DNA of 37,746 bases from Pseudomonadota bacterium (GTDB taxonomy: Bacteria; Desulfobacterota; Desulfarculia; Desulfarculales; Desulfarculaceae), in contig JAHJPG010000093.1 in NCBI GenBank assembly GCA_018819925.1, positions 1-37,746 of the forward strand, given 5' to 3'. Position 1 is the first letter of the stretch. Every line of letters starts with the position of its first letter. The position numbers and the translations under genes are program-made. Shown in pieces: positions 26,328 to 35,654 of this stretch. The notes under the pieces were generated by a model. It made no database searches. It was not told the origin of the DNA and was given only the letters and a program-made list of their open reading frames with translations.

Positions 26328-27506
26328 ATGCGAGAGGTAGTAATCACCAGCGCGGTACGCACTGCGGTCGGCGCTTTCCTGGGCGGCTTGTCCAGCCTGA
26401 GCGCCACCGATCTGGGCGCCACCATCATCAATGAAGCCATGGCCCGCTCCGGCCTGCTGGGAGCCCAGGTGGACGAGTGCATCATGGGCTGCGTCTTGCC
26501 CGCCGGCCTGGGCCAGAACCCGGCCCGTCAGGCGGCGCTCAAGGCCGGCCTGTCCTTTGATGTGGGCTGCATCACCGTGAACAAGGTCTGCGGCTCGGGG
26601 CTGAAGGCGGTGATGCTGGCCGCCCAGGCCGTGGCCTGCGGCGACGCCGACATCGTGGTGGCCGGGGGCATGGAGAGCATGTCAAACGCGCCCTATCTGC
26701 TGCCCAAGGTCCGCACCGGACAGCGCATGGGGGACGCCGTGGTGGTGGATTCCATGGTGCACGACGGCCTGTGGGACCACATCAACGACTTCCACATGGG
26801 CATGAGCGCCGAGTTGTGCGCCGAGAAGTATGGCGTCGGCCGGGCCGACCAGGACCAGTTCGCCTTCGACTCTTACGTCAAGAGCCTCAAGGCGGCCGAG
26901 GAAGGCCGCTTTGACAGCCAGATCCTGCCGGTGAGCATCCCCCAACGCAAGGGCGAGCCCAAGGTGGTGGCCCGGGACGAGGGGATCATGAAAGCCGACC
27001 TGGGCAAGCTGGGCTCTCTCAAGACGGTGTTCAAGAAGAACGGCACGGTCACCGCGGGCAACGCCAGCACCCTCAACGACGGGGCGGCGGCGGTGGTGGT
27101 GATGGCCGCGGACAAGGCGCGGGAGTTGGGCATCACCCCGATGGTCAAGGTGGGGGCCCAGGGCGCGGCGGGCATAGACCCCAAATACGTGCTGGTGGCG
27201 CCCATCTATTCCATTCCCAAGGTGGCGGCCAAGCAGGGCCTGGACCCCAAGGACATCGACCTGATGGAGGTCAACGAGGCCTTCGCTTCCTCCTCGGTGG
27301 CGGTGCAGCGCACCCTGGGTCTAGACCCGGCCAAGATCAACATATACGGCGGCGGCCTTTCCATCGGCCACCCCATCGGCGCTTCGGGCGCACGGGTGCT
27401 CACCACCCTGATCTACGCCATGAAGGACGTGGACGCGGCCACGGGCATGGCCAGCCTGTGCCTGGGCGGCGGCGAGGCGGTGAGCCTTATCGTGGAGAAT
27501 CTTTAG
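26328..27506 (+). CDS. Thiolase (acetyl-CoA C-acyltransferase family)
   Basis: A 392-residue thiolase II-type enzyme with all catalytic residues: Cys88 in NKVCGSGLKAV, His348 in GGLSIGHPIGASGAR and Cys378 in SLCLGGGEAV. It cleaves a 3-ketoacyl-CoA with CoA to release acetyl-CoA, or works in reverse. It is the last gene of the operon, 64 bases after the ligase, and a hairpin terminator follows at 27605-27655. No enoyl-CoA hydratase or 3-hydroxyacyl-CoA dehydrogenase is present in this operon; these steps must be supplied elsewhere, since the only fadB-like gene in the window is broken. Confidence 0.95.
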   Translation: MREVVITSAVRTAVGAFLGGLSSLSATDLGATIINEAMARSGLLGAQVDECIMGCVLPAGLGQNPARQAALKAGLSFDVGCITVNKVCGSGLKAVMLAAQAVACGDADIVVAGGMESMSNAPYLLPKVRTGQRMGDAVVVDSMVHDGLWDHINDFHMGMSAELCAEKYGVGRADQDQFAFDSYVKSLKAAEEGRFDSQILPVSIPQRKGEPKVVARDEGIMKADLGKLGSLKTVFKKNGTVTAGNASTLNDGAAAVVVMAADKARELGITPMVKVGAQGAAGIDPKYVLVAPIYSIPKVAAKQGLDPKDIDLMEVNEAFASSSVAVQRTLGLDPAKINIYGGGLSIGHPIGASGARVLTTLIYAMKDVDAATGMASLCLGGGEAVSLIVENL

Positions 27507-27604
27507 GTGCCGTATCTTTCAGGCGGAGTGAATATGCTAATCAAGACCCTCGACGTCATCGATATCCTGCACCTAACGTGACACTGATCCAAGCAATGAA
27601 CCAT

Positions 27605-27655
27605 CGTGCCGGCCAAGGAGGAGTTGAGGCTCAACCTGGCCGGCACGTTTGTTTT
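27605..27655 (+). terminator. Terminator of the catabolic operon
   Basis: CGTGCCGGCCA (27605-27615) pairs perfectly with TGGCCGGCACG (27637-27647), with an inner GTTGAG/CTCAAC stem in the loop, followed by TTTGTTTT. It lies about 100 bases after the thiolase stop codon and before the gntR promoter. Confidence 0.8.
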
Positions 27656-27712
27656 GGTGCCGACAAAGAGATTAACTAAATGGCCTAATTAAATCCTATG
27701 GAAACCAGACTA

Positions 27713-27720
27713 TGTATACA
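27713..27720. promoter_or_regulatory. Second possible GntR-type site, TGTATACA
   Basis: A perfect 8-base palindrome of the same TGT-nn-ACA form as the site in the gntR promoter. Its centre is 43 bases from that site, about four helical turns. It may be an auxiliary operator. A near match (TGTATAAA) overlaps the -10 box of the catabolic promoter at 16546-16553. Confidence 0.35.
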
Positions 27721-27746
27721 GAAAGTGAGGGGTTTCACTTGAGCGC

Positions 27747-27775
27747 TTGACTGCTTGTCGACATAACATTATGAT
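27747..27775 (+). promoter_or_regulatory. gntR promoter with internal operator
   Basis: TTGACT (27747-27752) and TATGAT (27770-27775) are spaced by 17 bases. TTGTCGACA (27755-27763) lies between them, identical to the site in the promoter of the preceding operon. This arrangement is what self-repression by the GntR protein would require. Confidence 0.7.
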
Positions 27776-27818
27776 TAGTAAGGCATAAAGCGGTTAACGA
27801 AAGGATAGATATAACAAC

Positions 27819-28508
27819 ATGGTAAAAGTGTACCAGCCAGGGTCCATCGTAGACCAGCTGTACAGCCTTCTGTGCCAGGAGATAATGGACGGCACTCTTG
27901 AACCGGGATATTTTTTAAAAGAACAGGAATTAAAGGACCGCTTTGGCACAAGCAGGGCTCCTATAAGAGAGGCGATCCGCCTATTAGCCGCCGACAGACT
28001 GGTTGTCGTAAGCGCCTACAAAAAGAAATACGTGCGCAAGATAACTCGTGAGGATTTGCTGGAAGTAATCCCCGTGCTGGCTTGTTTGGAGGGGTGCGCC
28101 GCGAAATTGACTGCGGAAAAGGCCACCCCACAGTGGATAGATGAATTGGTCAAGATTAATGACGAGCTTAAAAAATCTTATCAGGCTGGTGATATTGAGA
28201 ATTGCATTGACCTGAACTTTAAGTTTCACGGCCATTATATAAAAAGCGCTGCCAACGAGGCCTTGAAGCAGGCCATACGGCCCATCATTCAGAGGACCGT
28301 TCGGCTTTGGGTATCATGTTTATACACAAAAAAATCTAATCTATTTGAAAAAACTATTATCGAACATGACAAAATTATCGAAACATTTGTGAACGGAGAC
28401 GCTAAAAAAACGGAGGAAAGCGCACGTGAACATGTTGAGAATTTGCTTTTGCGGGCCATGAAATATTCGATTTTCGACAAACAAGGTAATTTCAACTTGG
28501 TGAAATAA
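27819..28508 (+). CDS. GntR-family transcriptional regulator, FCD (FadR-like) subfamily
   Basis: A 229-residue cytoplasmic repressor or activator. The winged helix (about residues 9-72) has IVDQLYSLLCQEIMDGTLEPG, LKDRFGTSRAPIREAIRLLA and the wing with VRKITREDL. The C-terminal all-helical FCD domain (about 78-215) has metal-binding-type histidines in FKFHGHYI, IEHDKIIE and REHVENLL. Such proteins sense acyl-CoAs or organic acids. AAAGGAT precedes the ATG. The gene is less GC-rich than the operon it follows. The shared palindrome in its own promoter and in that of the 16761-27506 operon makes it the probable regulator of that operon. Confidence 0.92.
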   Translation: MVKVYQPGSIVDQLYSLLCQEIMDGTLEPGYFLKEQELKDRFGTSRAPIREAIRLLAADRLVVVSAYKKKYVRKITREDLLEVIPVLACLEGCAAKLTAEKATPQWIDELVKINDELKKSYQAGDIENCIDLNFKFHGHYIKSAANEALKQAIRPIIQRTVRLWVSCLYTKKSNLFEKTIIEHDKIIETFVNGDAKKTEESAREHVENLLLRAMKYSIFDKQGNFNLVK

Positions 28509-28732
28509 AAACCTGGGCTGCGCTGGGGAGCAAGGAAAAATACCGGCGCAGTCGCGACCCACGCAACCAAGGCTGCCTAGTTTGCTAGTTAGAGGGTTTT
28601 AGCGCCATGGTCATGGCAAAAATGCGAAGCTTGCACGCAAGACGCAGCCCCCTTGTGAATCGGCATCCATCAGACCACACCTGCGAGTGTTGGAGGGAGG
28701 CTCATCTAAAAAGCGGGACATCGCTTAGACCA

Positions 28733-28758
28733 GACGTAAACTAATTTACGTCTTTTTT
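28733..28758 (+). terminator. Rho-independent terminator behind gntR
   Basis: GACGTAAA (28733-28740) and TTTACGTC (28745-28752) form a perfect 8-base stem with a 4-base loop, followed directly by six T residues. It is the first intrinsic terminator after the gntR stop codon at 28508; the 225 bases between hold no gene that I can support. Confidence 0.75.
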
Positions 28759-28804
28759 ACGTCCAACCACCCTCCGAAGGTATTCGACCTAATTCGCACC
28801 ACAC

Positions 28805-28834
28805 AAAAAAAGGGGCCAGGCATCGCGCCTAACC
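28805..28834 (-). terminator. Terminator behind the tRNA-Sec remnant
   Basis: On the minus strand GGTTAGGC pairs with GCCTGGCC (two G-T pairs) around GCGAT, followed by CC and seven T residues. It begins 14 bases after the CCA end of the tRNA-Sec fragment, where a natural tRNA terminator would be. This suggests that the 3' flank of the fragment is the original one. Confidence 0.65.
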
Positions 28835-28848
28835 TCTTGTAATCGTTG

Positions 28849-28913
28849 TGGCGGAAGTGCATGGGAATCGAACCCACCTACCGCCTTACTCAGACGGTAC
28901 ACCGGATTTGAAG
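28849..28913 (-). pseudogene. selC: 3' half of a selenocysteine tRNA gene (selC remnant, likely integration site)
   Basis: Read on the minus strand from 28913 the sequence gives the anticodon loop CTTCAAA (anticodon TCA, 28911-28909) and the 3' side of the anticodon stem (TCCGG). A long variable arm follows (TACCGTC paired with GGCGGTA), then the T arm with GGGTTCGATTCCC, the 3' acceptor strand GCACTTCC and an encoded GCCA. These are features of tRNA-Sec. The 5' half is missing: GTGTA precedes the loop and cannot pair with TCCGG, and no GGAAGTGC acceptor strand stands at the right distance. The break in the anticodon loop is where tyrosine recombinases often cross over. A functional copy must exist elsewhere. 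Confidence 0.8.
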
Positions 28914-30174
<1,261 letters not shown>

Positions 30175-30225
30175 ACTAAATAACAGTCGCTACGCTATTT
30201 CATTAAAAATCATGCAATCGTGTAG

Positions 30226-30256
30226 GTTGGGCAGAGGGCGTAGCCCGAAACCCAAC
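30226..30256. repeat. REP-like palindromic repeat
   Basis: GTTGGG (30226-30231) and CCCAAC (30251-30256) enclose GGGC-GTA-GCCC, and GTAG stands before the first arm. This is the GTAGGTTGGG-type intergenic palindrome common in proteobacteria. It lies 50 bases after the IS110 transposase stop and before the GNAT gene end. IS110-group elements are known to target such repeats. Confidence 0.65.
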
Positions 30257-30262
30257 AATTCC

Positions 30263-30763
30263 CTAGCAGGTCGCCCAAAACCCCTGGTGGAACTCCATCT
30301 TGCCCTGCGGCACCGCATCCCCAAAGGGCAGGGCCATGAACACTTCCGGGGGCACGCCCTCGTGCATCAACTCGGGGTGGTTCTTGAAACCGAAACGGGG
30401 GTAATAGGCGGGGTCGCCCACCAGGGCGCAGCCCTGCGCGCCCGTCTTTTCCAGGCGGGCCAGCCCCTCCCGGATCAGCGCCGAGCCGATGCCCTGCCTA
30501 TGAAGCTCCGGCAACACCGAAACCGGGCCAAGGCCGTACCAGTCCGGGCTGCCGTCGGAGATGCTCACCGGCGAAAAGGCTACGTGCCCCACCACCCGCC
30601 CGCCGATTTCCGCCACCAGCGAGATAGTCAGGGCGTCGGCGGCGCGCAGGGCGGCTATTATGAATTGCTCGGTGTGTTGGCTTATGGCCAGAGTCTGGAA
30701 GGCGGCCTTGGTGACCTCGCCTATGGCCTGGATATCAGCAGTCGTTTCATCTCTGATGATCAT
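30263..30763 (-). CDS. GNAT-family N-acetyltransferase
   Basis: A 166-residue GNAT protein. MIIRDETTADIQAIGEVTKAAF is the typical first strand and helix, GRVVGHVAFSPVSI forms strands 2-3, and LGPVSVLPELHRQGIGSALIREGL holds the acetyl-CoA pyrophosphate loop (RQGIGSAL). The segment ALVGDPAYYPRFGFK matches the YhbS-like subgroup, whose substrates are mostly unknown. It reads toward the IS110 element. Its high GC content marks the start of the ordinary chromosomal part of the window. Confidence 0.92.
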   Translation of the reverse strand: MIIRDETTADIQAIGEVTKAAFQTLAISQHTEQFIIAALRAADALTISLVAEIGGRVVGHVAFSPVSISDGSPDWYGLGPVSVLPELHRQGIGSALIREGLARLEKTGAQGCALVGDPAYYPRFGFKNHPELMHEGVPPEVFMALPFGDAVPQGKMEFHQGFWATC

Positions 30764-30821
30764 CTTGAGCTCCGCCTCTTGGAAGGCTATTTCTAAGGTC
30801 GATTAGGTGGCGGCGCTCTTG

Positions 30822-31295
30822 CTAGAGATTGCCCCCGGGCCGGTCGCAGTCTTGCTCCGCCTTGCCCCCGCCACCCTTGCCCCGCTGGAAGGCGTCGGCC
30901 AAGCATGCCACGGTCAGGGCCAGGATGACGGCCTTGATGGTAAAGTTGGAGATGTAGATGCCCAGCATCTTGGGGCCCAGCAAGTCCAGGTCCAGGCCCG
31001 CGAAGGCCCCTTCCAGGCGGAAGTAGCACAAGGACCAGGTGAGGCTGAGAGCGAAGCCGGCCAGGTTCATGAAAAACAGCCGCCAAACGTGGGGCAGGGC
31101 CCGTCGGCCCTCGGCCCGGGCGGTGCGCACCCGAGAGACGAAGTAGACGGTAACCAGGGCCAGGGTGATGGCCAGATACATGGCGTAGAGGTGCATGGGC
31201 AGGTTGGAGAGCAAGATCAGGTCGCAAGAGAGCATCAGCGCCAGGGCGACGAGGGCCAGCTTGCCCAGCCATATGAACCTCAGGTTGAAACCCAT
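30822..31295 (-). CDS. Four-helix membrane protein of unknown function
   Basis: About 157 residues from the ATG at 31295, chosen because AAGGAGG lies just upstream; a longer frame starts at 31334. Four hydrophobic segments are visible: WLGKLALVALALMLSCDLILL, MHLYAMYLAITLALVTVYFV, VWRLFFMNLAGFALSLTWSL and ISNFTIKAVILALTVACLAD. Between helices 2 and 3 is a basic loop (SRVRTARAEGRR), and the tail is Gly/Lys-rich. I recognise no family. It is divergent from the M16 protease gene. Confidence 0.7.
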   Translation of the reverse strand: MGFNLRFIWLGKLALVALALMLSCDLILLSNLPMHLYAMYLAITLALVTVYFVSRVRTARAEGRRALPHVWRLFFMNLAGFALSLTWSLCYFRLEGAFAGLDLDLLGPKMLGIYISNFTIKAVILALTVACLADAFQRGKGGGGKAEQDCDRPGGNL

Positions 31296-31440
31296 GCCGC
31301 CCTCCTTGCGTGGCCGAGTTGAACGCCGGCCCATTATAGCCCATGAAGCCCCGGGGGTTGAAGGGGCTGCCCGCCGGTCTTAAGCTTATAGCATTAACCA
31401 CCCCAACCCATAGGCCATGGCCGTGGGGGGAGAGATACTC

Positions 31441-34077
31441 ATGCGCCGGCTGTCGCTGTTGTTTGGCTCCCTGCTGATCCTGCTGCTGCTGCCTCTGGCG
31501 GCCTGGGCCGCGCCCCAGCGCCACACCCTGCCCAACGGCCTCAAGGTCATCACCGTTGAGAACCACGAGGCCCCGGTGGTTTCCTTCCAGGTTTGGGTGC
31601 GGGCGGGCTCCATTTACGAGAAAAAGGGCGAGTACGGCATCACCCACCTCATCGAGCACATGATCTTCAAGGGCACTCCCCGCCGCCCCGCCGGCCGGAT
31701 GGCCTCGGAGATCGAGGCCCTGGGCGGGGAGGTGAACGCCTACACCACCTTTGACCATACCAATTATTACGTCACCGCGGCCAGCGCCTCGGCGGGACCG
31801 GCCCTGGACATCCTGGCCGACGCGGTGGTGAGCGCCTCTTTTGACGCGGCGGAACTGGCCAAGGAAAAAGAGGTGGTGATCGAAGAAATCCGCATGAACC
31901 AGAACAACCCCGCCCGGCGCATGGGCTGGGAGGTGTTCGCCCAGGCCTTTGGCGACTCCCCCTACGGGCGGCCCGTCATCGGGTCGGTGGCCTCGGTGCG
32001 GGGCATCAGCCGCCAGGACATCCTGGACTACAAGGCCCGCTGGTACCGCGCCCCCAACATGCTGGTGGTGGCGGTGGGCGACTTCAAGGCCGCCGAGATC
32101 CTGCCGCTCATCGCCAAGGCCTTCGCCCCCTTGTCCGGCCGGCCAGCCCCGGCCTTCACCCTGCCCCCGGACCGCCGCGCCGTGGGGCCGCGCCTCAAGG
32201 TGATGCGCGACAAAGTGAGCCAGGCCAGCATCAGCCTGGCCTGGATCACCCCCGGCCTGCCCAATCCGGTGGTCTATCCCCTGGACATGGCGGCCACGGT
32301 GCTGGGCGACGGCGAGACCAGCCGCCTGTGGAGCCAACTCAAGGAGAAGCAGGGCCTGGTGGACTCGGCCGAGGCCGGGGCCTACACCCCCGAGGGGTTG
32401 GGCCTGTTCCAGGTGGAGGCCTCCCTGGCCCCGGACAAGGTTGCCGCCGCCTGGCCCGCCCTGCTGGGGCAGGCCATGACCCTGGCCACCCAGCCCCCCA
32501 CCAGCGCCGAGCTCAAGCGGGCCCGGGTGAACCTGGCCGCTGGCTTCGTGCGGGCCCGCCAGACCATGCAGGGACAGGCCCGGGAGCTGGGCTACTTCGA
32601 GATGTTCAGGGGCGGCTTCGAGCACATCGCCAGCTACACCCAACGCTTCAACGCGGTGGACGCCTCGGCGGTGGCCGAAACCGCCCGCCGCTGGTTGAGC
32701 CCGGCGGGGCTCTCGGTGGTGATCCAACTCCCCGAGGGGGCCGCCGCCCCGGACCTGGCCGCCCTCAAGAAGGCGGCCATGGAGGCCTATCCCCTGGCCC
32801 CCAATAACCAGGCCCCGGAGAAGCCCCGGCGGGTGGTTTTGGACAACGGCCTGGTCTTGTTGATAAAACCGGCCATGGCCGTGCCCCTGGTGTCTTACCT
32901 CCTGGCCGCGCCGGGGGGGCAGGCCGCCGAGAGCGAGGGCGAGGCCGGGCTTTACAAGCTGTGGTCCCGGGCGGTGGAGCGGGGCACCGATAAGATGACC
33001 TACGAGGCCCTCACCCGGGAGCTGGAGGACATGGCCGGCTCGGTGAGCGGCTTCGCCGGCAAGACCAGCGCCGGGCTCTCGGGCAGCTTCCTGGCCCAGG
33101 ACTGGAAGCGGGGCCTGGAGCTTCTCACCCAGGTGTGGACCGGGGCCAGTTTCCCGCCGGAGCAGGTGGAGCGGGCCAAGGCCGAGCAGCTGGCCGCCCT
33201 TCGGGCCCAGGAGAACTCGCCGGTGGCCCGGGCCTTCAAGCGCTTCCGTCGCCTGGTCTACGGCGGCCATCCCTTTGGCCACGACCCCCTGGGCAGCCCG
33301 GCCACCCTGGCCAAGATGGGCCCGGCTCAGCTCAAGGCTGCCATGGAGCGCATGCGCGGGCCGGGGGGCTGCGTTTTGGCCGTGGTGGGCGACGTGGACC
33401 CCGCCGAGTTCATCGCCGAGGTGGGGCGCCTGCTGGGCGGGCTCAAGGGCCAAGCGGCGGCGGTGAAGATCGCGCCCTTGGTTCCCCCGGCCCAGCCCCG
33501 GATGGATAAGATTGACGATCCCCAGGCCAAGCAGAGCCAGATATTGCTGGGCTTCGTGGCCCCGGGAATCGACTCGCCCCAGCGCTGGCCCCTGGAGTTG
33601 GCCGACGCGGTCCTGGGGGGCATGGGCGGGCGGCTCTTCGGCGACCTAAGGGACAAGCGATCCCTGGCCTACGCGGTGCAGCCCTTTTACAGCCCGGCCA
33701 AGGGCGGGGGCATCTTCGGCATCTACATGGGCGTGGGCCCGGGCAAAGAGCAGGCGGCCCTGGCCGGAATAGGCCAGCATTTGGGGCAGTTGCACGCCAA
33801 GGCCCCCAGCCCGGCGGAGATGGATAGGGCCAAGGCCTACTACCTGGGCGGCTACGCCATAGGCCTGCAAAGCTACGCCTCCCAGGCCGTGGCCCTGGCC
33901 GGGGGCGAGCTGAACGGCCTGGGCTGGCTGCACTACACCAAGGTGCCGGAGCTGGTCCAGGCGGTCAGCGCCGAGGAGGTGCTGGCCGCAGTGAAGAAAT
34001 ACCTGAACCCCCAGCACCGGGCCGAGCTCATCGCCGGGCCGCCGCCGGCGCAAGCGGCCCCGGCCAAGACCAAGTAG
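31441..34077 (+). CDS. M16-family zinc metalloprotease (pitrilysin/insulinase-like), exported
   Basis: About 878 residues from the ATG at 31441, which follows GGGGAGAG. It begins with a signal peptide (MRRLSLLFGSLLILLLLPLA, then AWA) and then the M16 start RHTLPNGLKVITVENHEAP. The inverted zinc motif HLIEH is at residues 69-73, with the third ligand Glu near 148-149 in VVIEEIRMNQ. GGEVNAYTTFDHTNYYV is also conserved. The second half repeats the fold (VVLDNGLVLLIKPAMAVPLV onward) without an HxxEH, as usual for two-domain M16B proteins. It probably degrades peptides in the periplasm. The lipoprotein gene is 89 bases downstream. Confidence 0.94.
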   Translation: MRRLSLLFGSLLILLLLPLAAWAAPQRHTLPNGLKVITVENHEAPVVSFQVWVRAGSIYEKKGEYGITHLIEHMIFKGTPRRPAGRMASEIEALGGEVNAYTTFDHTNYYVTAASASAGPALDILADAVVSASFDAAELAKEKEVVIEEIRMNQNNPARRMGWEVFAQAFGDSPYGRPVIGSVASVRGISRQDILDYKARWYRAPNMLVVAVGDFKAAEILPLIAKAFAPLSGRPAPAFTLPPDRRAVGPRLKVMRDKVSQASISLAWITPGLPNPVVYPLDMAATVLGDGETSRLWSQLKEKQGLVDSAEAGAYTPEGLGLFQVEASLAPDKVAAAWPALLGQAMTLATQPPTSAELKRARVNLAAGFVRARQTMQGQARELGYFEMFRGGFEHIASYTQRFNAVDASAVAETARRWLSPAGLSVVIQLPEGAAAPDLAALKKAAMEAYPLAPNNQAPEKPRRVVLDNGLVLLIKPAMAVPLVSYLLAAPGGQAAESEGEAGLYKLWSRAVERGTDKMTYEALTRELEDMAGSVSGFAGKTSAGLSGSFLAQDWKRGLELLTQVWTGASFPPEQVERAKAEQLAALRAQENSPVARAFKRFRRLVYGGHPFGHDPLGSPATLAKMGPAQLKAAMERMRGPGGCVLAVVGDVDPAEFIAEVGRLLGGLKGQAAAVKIAPLVPPAQPRMDKIDDPQAKQSQILLGFVAPGIDSPQRWPLELADAVLGGMGGRLFGDLRDKRSLAYAVQPFYSPAKGGGIFGIYMGVGPGKEQAALAGIGQHLGQLHAKAPSPAEMDRAKAYYLGGYAIGLQSYASQAVALAGGELNGLGWLHYTKVPELVQAVSAEEVLAAVKKYLNPQHRAELIAGPPPAQAAPAKTK

Positions 34078-34166
34078 GGAGGGCCGGGGCAAGGCCTGGC
34101 CCCGGATTTTGGGGGATGCCAAGCGCACCCCCATAAAAACAGGCACCTACACCCAGGAGGGCCGTT

Positions 34167-34343
34167 GTGAGGAAAAGCCCGTCCGTGCCGCTTCGGCGGC
34201 TGCTGGCCGCCGCCCTGCTGGCCGGTCTGCTCTTGCTGGGCGGCTGCGGCGGCGAGTTCTGGGGCGGGGTGGGCGATTGGGAGCCGGGCGAGCTGGGGGC
34301 CGGCCCCGCGCAACCAACCACGGCATCCTCAGTTGGCGCCTAG
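34167..34343 (+). CDS. Small lipoprotein of unknown function
   Basis: A 58-residue frame starting with GTG at 34167 behind CAGGAGGGCC. The N-terminus has basic residues (MRKSPSVPLRR), a hydrophobic core (LLAAALLAGLLLLGG) and a lipobox LGGC with Cys27 as the lipid-bearing residue. A short Gly/Glu/Trp-containing tail follows (FWGGVGDWEPGELGAG). It stops 3 bases before the possible MFS start codon. A tail of about 30 residues is too short for a known fold. The signal sequence and ribosome site are the whole case for it. Confidence 0.6.
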   Translation: MRKSPSVPLRRLLAAALLAGLLLLGGCGGEFWGGVGDWEPGELGAGPAQPTTASSVGA

Positions 34344-34346
34344 GGG

Positions 34347-35654
34347 ATGCCCAGCGGCCCCGGCGGGGGTAGTATTGCGCCCATGATCAACCCCGGGTCC
34401 ATAGCCCAGGCCGGCGGCCGCGGCCGCGCCTGGGCCGTTTATGCGGTCTGCCTCTGCGGCTTCATGATGAGCATGTTCTACCGCGTCTCGGTGACGGTGA
34501 TCAGCCCCCAGCTGGCCGCCGACCTGGGTCTTAGCGTCAGCCAGCTCAGCGATCTTTCCGCCGCCTTTTTCTACGCCTTCGCCGCCGCCCAGATCCCCCT
34601 GGGCATATTTTTGGACCGCTGGGGGGCGCGTCTGTCCATGACCCTGCTCAACGGCGTGGCCGTGGCGGGGGCCCTGACCTTCGCCCTGGCCCAGGGCGGG
34701 GGCATGGCCACGGTGGGCCGGGTGCTGTTGGGGCTGGGCGTGAGCGGCAACATGATAGGGGCCATGCTGCTCGTCGCGGCCTGGTTTCCCCCCCGGCGCT
34801 TCGCCACCCTCACCGGGGCCATGGTGGGGGCGGGCACGGCGGGCCAGCTTCTGGCCGCCACCCCCCTGGTCTACTTGACCCAGGCCACGGGCTGGCGGGG
34901 GGCCTTCGCCCTGGCGGCCGCCCTCAACGTCCTGCAGGCCGCCGCCTGCTGGTGGGTGATACGCGACACCCCCTTGGGGGTGGAGCCGCCCCGGGCGGCC
35001 CGCGAGAATCCCCTGAAGGGCCTGGGCCAGCTTTTCAGGCATTCCTATTATTGGATCATCAGCCTGGGCGCCTTTTTCCGCTACGGCTGCCTCATGGCCC
35101 TGCAGGGCCTGTGGGCCGGCCCCTACCTGATGAAGGGCCTGGGTCTGGACCAGGTCCAGGCCGGCAACATCCTCTTGTTCGTGCCCCTGGGCTACATGAT
35201 CGGCCTGCCCCTGTGGGGCCGCATCAGCGACGAGGTTTTGGCCTCGCGCAAGCGGGTGATCCTGATGTCCCTGTTCGGGTCGGCCCTGCTCACCCTCTCC
35301 CTGGGCCTGATGCAGGGGGTGCCGGTGTGGGTGCTCTACGCCCTGTTCCTGGGCCTGGGCTTCATGTCCGCCCCGGGGCAGATCATGTACCCCCACATCA
35401 AGGAGCTTTTGCCCCCCCACCTGGCGGCGCGGGCGCTTACCGGCATAAACCTCTACACCATGCTGGGGGCGGCGTCCCTCATGCAGATGGCGGGCCTTTT
35501 GGTGGAGGGCGATCCCTCGTCCCTGAGCGGCATCGAGGGCTACTGGCCGGTGTGGCTGTTCATGGCCGGGGGGCTGGTCCTGTCCGGATTGCTATACATA
35601 TTGATACCCGACAGCAGGCCCGTGGGCGGCCAGAGGCCCGCCAGCGAAGGCTAG
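34347..35654 (+). CDS. Major facilitator superfamily transporter
   Basis: A 435-residue protein with twelve membrane helices. After FMMSMFYRVSVTVISPQLAADLGLS comes the A motif region GIFLDRWGARLS between helices 2 and 3. LGLGVSGNMIGAMLLVAAWF and AGTAGQLLAATPLVYL follow, and GLPLWGRISDEVLASRKRVI is the matching A-like motif of the second half. It resembles anion/glucarate-type MFS porters in length and in the loop motif; the substrate is unknown. The start may be 34347 or the ATG at 34383; neither has an ideal ribosome site. Its stop codon overlaps that of the converging UGA-containing gene by two bases. Confidence 0.92.
   Translation: MPSGPGGGSIAPMINPGSIAQAGGRGRAWAVYAVCLCGFMMSMFYRVSVTVISPQLAADLGLSVSQLSDLSAAFFYAFAAAQIPLGIFLDRWGARLSMTLLNGVAVAGALTFALAQGGGMATVGRVLLGLGVSGNMIGAMLLVAAWFPPRRFATLTGAMVGAGTAGQLLAATPLVYLTQATGWRGAFALAAALNVLQAAACWWVIRDTPLGVEPPRAARENPLKGLGQLFRHSYYWIISLGAFFRYGCLMALQGLWAGPYLMKGLGLDQVQAGNILLFVPLGYMIGLPLWGRISDEVLASRKRVILMSLFGSALLTLSLGLMQGVPVWVLYALFLGLGFMSAPGQIMYPHIKELLPPHLAARALTGINLYTMLGAASLMQMAGLLVEGDPSSLSGIEGYWPVWLFMAGGLVLSGLLYILIPDSRPVGGQRPASEG

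Noticed and set aside
30793-33453. An 886-codon minus-strand frame opposite the M16 protease gene
   Set aside because: It has low complexity (Gly/His/Arg/Gln-rich), no motif and no ribosome site, and is a shadow of the GC-rich coding strand, which has a clear protease on it.
34329-35420. A 363-codon minus-strand frame opposite the MFS gene
   Set aside because: It is His/Gln/Gly-rich without any motif, while the plus strand encodes twelve membrane helices.
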